Shown piece by piece: positions 41,977 through 44,859 of a stretch of 44,859 nucleotides of DNA. Source of the DNA: an uncultured Eubacteriales bacterium (lineage in GTDB: Bacteria > Bacillota > Clostridia > Oscillospirales > Oscillospiraceae). Position 1 is the first letter of the stretch, and the number at the start of each line of letters is the position of its first letter. The notes beneath the pieces were generated by a model that worked only from the letters and a program-made list of their open reading frames with translations, was not told the origin of the DNA and did not search any database. Where the stretch lies: assembly GCA_902496595.1 (NCBI GenBank), contig CABVBV010000003.1, forward strand, positions 1 to 44,859. Direction: 5' to 3'. The position numbers and the translations under genes were made by a program.

Positions 41977-42645
41977 TTGGGGGAATCGGCCATTTTACGC
42001 AATACGTTCAAAACGGTGTGGGAGTTTCTGCGGACGCATAAATACTGGATGCTCGCACTGTACTTTCCAGTCTACTTGACGGCATTTTTCATCATAGAGG
42101 CACATACTCCGACCGAGGGCTACTGGGTAACGGATTCTGTCATCGACAGCTACATACCGTTTGTGCCCGGCTTTGCTGTTTTCTACATACTCTGGTATCC
42201 GCTCTTTGCAGCTGTTGGCCTGCCGGCTCTGATAAAGGACGGTGAGGCGTTCAAACGCTGGATGTATTATAATATGTTCACGCTAACGGCGACGCTGGTC
42301 TTCGACGTGCTCATCCCGAACGGGCAGAATTTGAGACCCGAGGGTGTGCAGGCCACGGACTTCGGAACCTGGATAATGACTATCATCTGGGCCGCAGACA
42401 CGCCGACGAACGTCTTCCCAAGTATGCACGTGCTGGGCTGTATCGGCGATATCCTCTGTGCCTTGGACAGCCCGGCTTTCAAGAAGCCGTGGAAAATACT
42501 CATAACAGCCGCCTGCGTGCTCTGCATGGCCTCGACCGTGCTGGTGAAGCAGCACGCCTTTATAGACACCGTAGGCGCACTGCTGTTCGCGATCCCGGCC
42601 TTCTTCCTTTTCTACCGCAAACGGTTTTTGAAAAAACGCAGCTAA
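41977..42645 (+). CDS. PAP2-family membrane phosphatase
   Basis: A 222-residue membrane protein with about five to six hydrophobic segments. The PAP2 motifs are present: RP at 120-121 (NLRPEG), PSMH (148-151) and HAFID with the catalytic His193 and Asp197. The family removes phosphate from lipids such as undecaprenyl diphosphate or phosphatidate. The listed start is TTG at 41977 with no clear ribosome site; GGGGGA lies downstream of it, so the true start is uncertain. Divergent from gluQ by 82 bp. It ends at the first copy of a palindromic repeat. Confidence 0.85.
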   Translation: MGESAILRNTFKTVWEFLRTHKYWMLALYFPVYLTAFFIIEAHTPTEGYWVTDSVIDSYIPFVPGFAVFYILWYPLFAAVGLPALIKDGEAFKRWMYYNMFTLTATLVFDVLIPNGQNLRPEGVQATDFGTWIMTIIWAADTPTNVFPSMHVLGCIGDILCALDSPAFKKPWKILITAACVLCMASTVLVKQHAFIDTVGALLFAIPAFFLFYRKRFLKKRS

Positions 42646-42648
42646 TAA

Positions 42649-42860
42649 GAGGCTCGTCTTAAGAAGGCGAGCCTCTGAGCTTCCCTCCAAGCCTCGCAGA
42701 GTTTCGCGGCCGCAGCCGCGAAATAAAGTTTGATCATTTTCGGCGGCGGCGTGTACGTCGCCGAAAATACTTCTCGCGGAGCGCAGCGATATTTCTTTTG
42801 TCGAAGAAGGCAAAGCCTTCTTCGACAAGCTGAGAGGCTCGTCTTAAGAAGGCGAGCCTC
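42649..42860. repeat. 212-bp composite repeat between PAP2 and MATE genes
   Basis: The element begins and ends with the same 27-bp palindrome (42649-42675 and 42834-42860; arms GAGGCTCG/CGAGCCTC). Inside are AAGCCTCGCAGAGTTTCGCGG, a TTCGCGG/CCGCGAA hairpin (42703-42722), ATTTTCGGCG/CGCCGAAAAT (42737-42770 region) and the perfect GTCGAAGAAGGC/GCCTTCTTCGAC hairpin (42800-42826). Parts recur at 9724, 20549, 23668 and 31123. The right palindrome overlaps the MATE stop codon and may end transcription of both genes. Confidence 0.85.
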
Positions 42861-44247
42861 TTTTCAGCGTTTTGCAGGTGTAGGCGATGACCACTGCCGA
42901 AAGGCCAAAGGTCAGCACGTCCGATACTGGCATGGAGAGCAGTATGCCGTCAAGACCGTAGAATGCAGGCAGCAGCAGCGCAAAGCCCACTCCGAACAGG
43001 ATCTCCCTCACCATCGACAGCAGCGTCGAAACCAGCGCACGGCCCAACGATTGCAAATATATGAAGACCCCCTTGTTCACACAGGCAAGCATCGTCGTGG
43101 ACAGATATATGCGAAAAGCCCGGAGCGCAAACTGCGTGTAGTGCTCGCTTTCATTTGCCGCGCCGAATATCGCTGTGAGCTGTCCCGGGAAGCATTCGAC
43201 TATAAAGAGCGCCAGCGCACCGACACCTGCCTCCGCCGCGAGCAGCAGGCGGAACAGCTTCAGCGCCCGGTCGCTCCTCCCCGCGCCCACATTGTAGCCA
43301 ACTATCGGTATGCAGCCCGCCGCAAGCCCTACCGCCGTCGATATGACGATCTGAAACACCTTCATCACGATGCCCTGCACCGCCATCGGTATCTGCGCAT
43401 ACTGCGCCTGCGAAAATACCGCGTCCATAGCCCCGTACTTCCTCAGCATATTGTTCACCGCCGCCATCGACGCAACAATGGAGATCTGCGACAGGAAACT
43501 GCATATGCCAAGCGGCAAAAACCGGCGCATCAGCCCCGCGTCAAGCACAAAGCTGCCGCGCCCCAGCCTCACCGCCTTCATCCGGCAGAGATACCAGACA
43601 GACAGCCCGGCCGTCAGCACCTGACCCAGCACCGTCGCCACAGCCGCACCCATCATGCCCCACCTGAAACCGAAAATGAACACCGGGTCAAGTATTATGT
43701 TAACCACCGCGCCGGACACAGTCGCTGCCATGGCAAAGCGCGGACTGCCATCCGAGCGTATGATGGGATTCATGGCCTGGCCGAACATATAAAACGGTAT
43801 GCCGAGCGTTATCCAGAAGAAGTATTCTTTTGACAGACGGAAGGTCTCGTCGTTGACCCTGCCGCCGAACATCGTCAGTATGCCTTCGTCAAAGACGAGA
43901 TAGCAGACCATGACAACGAGGCTCACAATGAGGCAGAGCAGCACCGAACAGCCGATGCCCCTGTGCGCATCCTTCTGCTCGCCGGCGCCGAGGCATATGC
44001 TCACAAAGGCGCAGCAGCCGTCGCCTATCATGACGGCGAGCGCCAGGGCCACTACGGTCAGAGGGTAGACAACGGTGTTCGCTGCATTGCCGTAGGAGCC
44101 GAGATAGGAGGCGTTAGCAATGAATATCTGGTCAACAATGTTGTAGAGCGAGGCGACGAGCAGCGATACTATGCAGGGCACGGCATACCTGCGCATGAGC
44201 GCACCGACAGGCTCCGTCTCAAGGAAGACGTTTGATTTTTCGTTCAA
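42844..44247 (-). CDS. MATE family efflux transporter
   Basis: A 467-residue multidrug/toxic-compound exporter with twelve membrane segments. The usual two halves are seen, with NIVDQIFIANA in helix 1-2 and the repeat PLGICSFLSQIS in the second half. Such transporters use Na+ or H+ gradients. The start is TTG at 44247 with GGGGTG at good distance. A promoter and a structured leader precede it (44262-44350); if the leader is a guanidine-IV-type riboswitch, guanidine export is the predicted function. The last six codons lie inside the 27-bp palindrome. Confidence 0.93.
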   Translation of the reverse strand: MNEKSNVFLETEPVGALMRRYAVPCIVSLLVASLYNIVDQIFIANASYLGSYGNAANTVVYPLTVVALALAVMIGDGCCAFVSICLGAGEQKDAHRGIGCSVLLCLIVSLVVMVCYLVFDEGILTMFGGRVNDETFRLSKEYFFWITLGIPFYMFGQAMNPIIRSDGSPRFAMAATVSGAVVNIILDPVFIFGFRWGMMGAAVATVLGQVLTAGLSVWYLCRMKAVRLGRGSFVLDAGLMRRFLPLGICSFLSQISIVASMAAVNNMLRKYGAMDAVFSQAQYAQIPMAVQGIVMKVFQIVISTAVGLAAGCIPIVGYNVGAGRSDRALKLFRLLLAAEAGVGALALFIVECFPGQLTAIFGAANESEHYTQFALRAFRIYLSTTMLACVNKGVFIYLQSLGRALVSTLLSMVREILFGVGFALLLPAFYGLDGILLSMPVSDVLTFGLSAVVIAYTCKTLKRGSPS

Positions 44248-44261
44248 AATATCACCCCAAA

Positions 44262-44316
44262 ACAGAAAAACAGCGGGCGGCCAACCGGATTTACGCAGTT
44301 ACGCCACTCGCTGTAT
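44262..44316 (-). promoter_or_regulatory. Structured attenuator leader of MATE gene, guanidine-IV-like
   Basis: On the minus strand the transcript begins near 44316. ACAGCG (44314-44309) pairs with CGCTGT (44275-44270) and GGCG (44305-44302) with CGCC (44279-44276), followed at once by TTTTTCTGTTTT. This is an intrinsic terminator before the MATE start, so the gene must be read through. Conserved-looking AACTGCGTAAATCC and GGTTGGCC lie in the loop. The guanidine-IV class (mepA motif) is the known class found just before MATE genes in Clostridia. The class is assigned from memory of that context, not by a model match. Confidence 0.55.
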
Positions 44317-44321
44317 TTGTA

Positions 44322-44350
44322 ATTATATACCCTTGTTTTCAGAGATGCAA
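44322..44350 (-). promoter_or_regulatory. MATE gene promoter
   Basis: Minus strand: TTGCAT (44350-44345), 17 nt, perfect TATAAT (44327-44322). Confidence 0.85.
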
Positions 44351-44397
44351 AGGTGATTTTGAACAAAAAAGTGCCGAAATCTCGCGCCGATGATTTG

Positions 44398-44859
44398 TCA
44401 GTTCAGAGTCAGGTCTCCCTCGCGTATCCAGCCTATCTTCCTGAAGAACAGGCCGAAGGCCCAGCAGAGGACGGCGGGCAGAACGAAGCAGATGAGCACG
44501 AGGCCGAGCCAGTCCATGCCCGTGGGCACGATGGCCGTGGCGCCTTTTGCGAGCGCGACTTCGCTGGGCTCGAGCCAGCCGGTGATGACGCCGATGGGCC
44601 CGCAGAGGCCGCAGGTGCCCATGCCGGAGTTTATGGGCGCGCCGTTCATCTCGAGCTTGAAGACGCAGGTGGCGATGGGGCCGGTAATCATGGAGGTGAT
44701 TATCGCCGGTAGCCAGATGCGAGGGTTTTTGACGATGTTGCCCATCTGGAGCATGGAGGTGCCGAGGCCCTGGCTGACGAGACCTCCCCAGCGGTTCTCG
44801 CGGAAGCTCATGACGGCGAAGCCGACCATGTTCGCGCAGCAGCCCGCGACCGCCGCGCC
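44398..44859 (-). CDS. PfoR/PTS EIIC-like membrane protein, 3' part
   Basis: The last ~153 codons of a gene whose start lies beyond the window; the frame is open to the edge (GCCANMVGFAVMSFREN precedes). Several hydrophobic segments are present, with NPRIWLPAIITSMITGPIA and the motif INSGMGTCGLCGPIG, as in the PTS_EIIC_2 / PfoR family (COG3641) of membrane proteins. These resemble PTS permeases but often stand alone; the original PfoR was named as a perfringolysin regulator. Substrate unknown. Confidence 0.82.
   Translation of the reverse strand, partial: GAAVAGCCANMVGFAVMSFRENRWGGLVSQGLGTSMLQMGNIVKNPRIWLPAIITSMITGPIATCVFKLEMNGAPINSGMGTCGLCGPIGVITGWLEPSEVALAKGATAIVPTGMDWLGLVLICFVLPAVLCWAFGLFFRKIGWIREGDLTLN

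Noticed and set aside
42649..42860. CRISPR array
   Set aside because: Two identical 27-bp palindromes are present, but they are 185 bp apart and bound a hairpin cluster rather than regular spacers; no cas genes.
42730..43833. 367-codon plus-strand frame
   Set aside because: Antisense to the MATE gene; its product is arginine/histidine-rich low-complexity sequence.
1..44859. tRNA or rRNA genes
   Set aside because: No T-loop-like GGTTCRA pattern with matching stems was seen in any intergenic gap.

Overview
The window looks like chromosomal DNA of a moderately GC-rich (about 58-60%) Clostridia bacterium, most like the gut Oscillospiraceae group. The reasons are Firmicutes-type gene order (asp23-nusB-xseA-xseB-ispA, then dxs-tlyA-nadK-argR-recN), AGGAGG-type ribosome sites, several TTG/GTG starts, an SLH-anchored lysozyme and a sporulation-era style DacF carboxypeptidase. 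The taxon is inferred from these features; no rRNA gene is present. No tRNA gene, CRISPR array, transposase or prophage was seen.

Layout. 1-7.4 kb: a small P-loop protein, glucose-6-phosphate isomerase, a D-Ala-D-Ala carboxypeptidase, an AI-2E-type transporter, a cysteine desulfurase, and the tRNA methylthiotransferase MtaB divergent from it by only 25 bp. 7.4-9.8 kb: a serine biosynthesis pair (serC-serA). 9.8-20.5 kb: a long housekeeping run covering envelope stress protein, transcription antitermination, exonuclease VII, isoprenoid precursors, TlyA methyltransferase, NAD kinase, ArgR, RecN, a C_GCAxxG_C_C redox protein and TyrS. 20.6-23.7 kb: a self-contained two-gene unit made of a RecQ-type helicase fused to a ComF-like phosphoribosyltransferase domain, followed by a DprA-like protein. 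23.8-31.1 kb: an ABC importer of the 'ferric' AfuA/Fbp type, a YesM/LytS-like histidine kinase, an AraC-type response regulator and KDPG aldolase; together they look like a sensed and regulated phosphosugar or sugar-acid uptake module rather than iron uptake. 31.2-35.0 kb (minus strand): O-antigen-ligase-like protein, acyltransferase, FchA and FolD. 35.1-44.9 kb: TatD nuclease, SLH lysozyme, metallo-hydrolase, TRIC-like channel, CtpE-like P-type ATPase, GluQ-type tRNA-modifying synthetase, PAP2 phosphatase, MATE exporter with a structured attenuator-like leader, and the 3' part of a PfoR/EIIC-like membrane protein cut by the window edge.

Most notable: (1) the RecQ-ComF fusion plus DprA unit, with its own promoter and terminator, which repeats the logic of competence proteins ComFA/ComFC/DprA and could be an undescribed DNA-processing or defence module; (2) a FolD that has lost the lysine and glutamine needed for cyclohydrolase activity, next to an FchA-family protein that may supply it; (3) a leader before the MATE gene that fits a guanidine-IV-type riboswitch; (4) a family of dispersed, hairpin-forming intergenic repeats, with a 212-bp composite copy bounded by two identical 27-bp palindromes; (5) CGGGATATA direct repeats before the ABC importer that may be the response-regulator operator.

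All functional calls come from motif recognition by eye; no database search was run. Start codons were moved from the longest open frame where a ribosome site and family N-terminus supported it.
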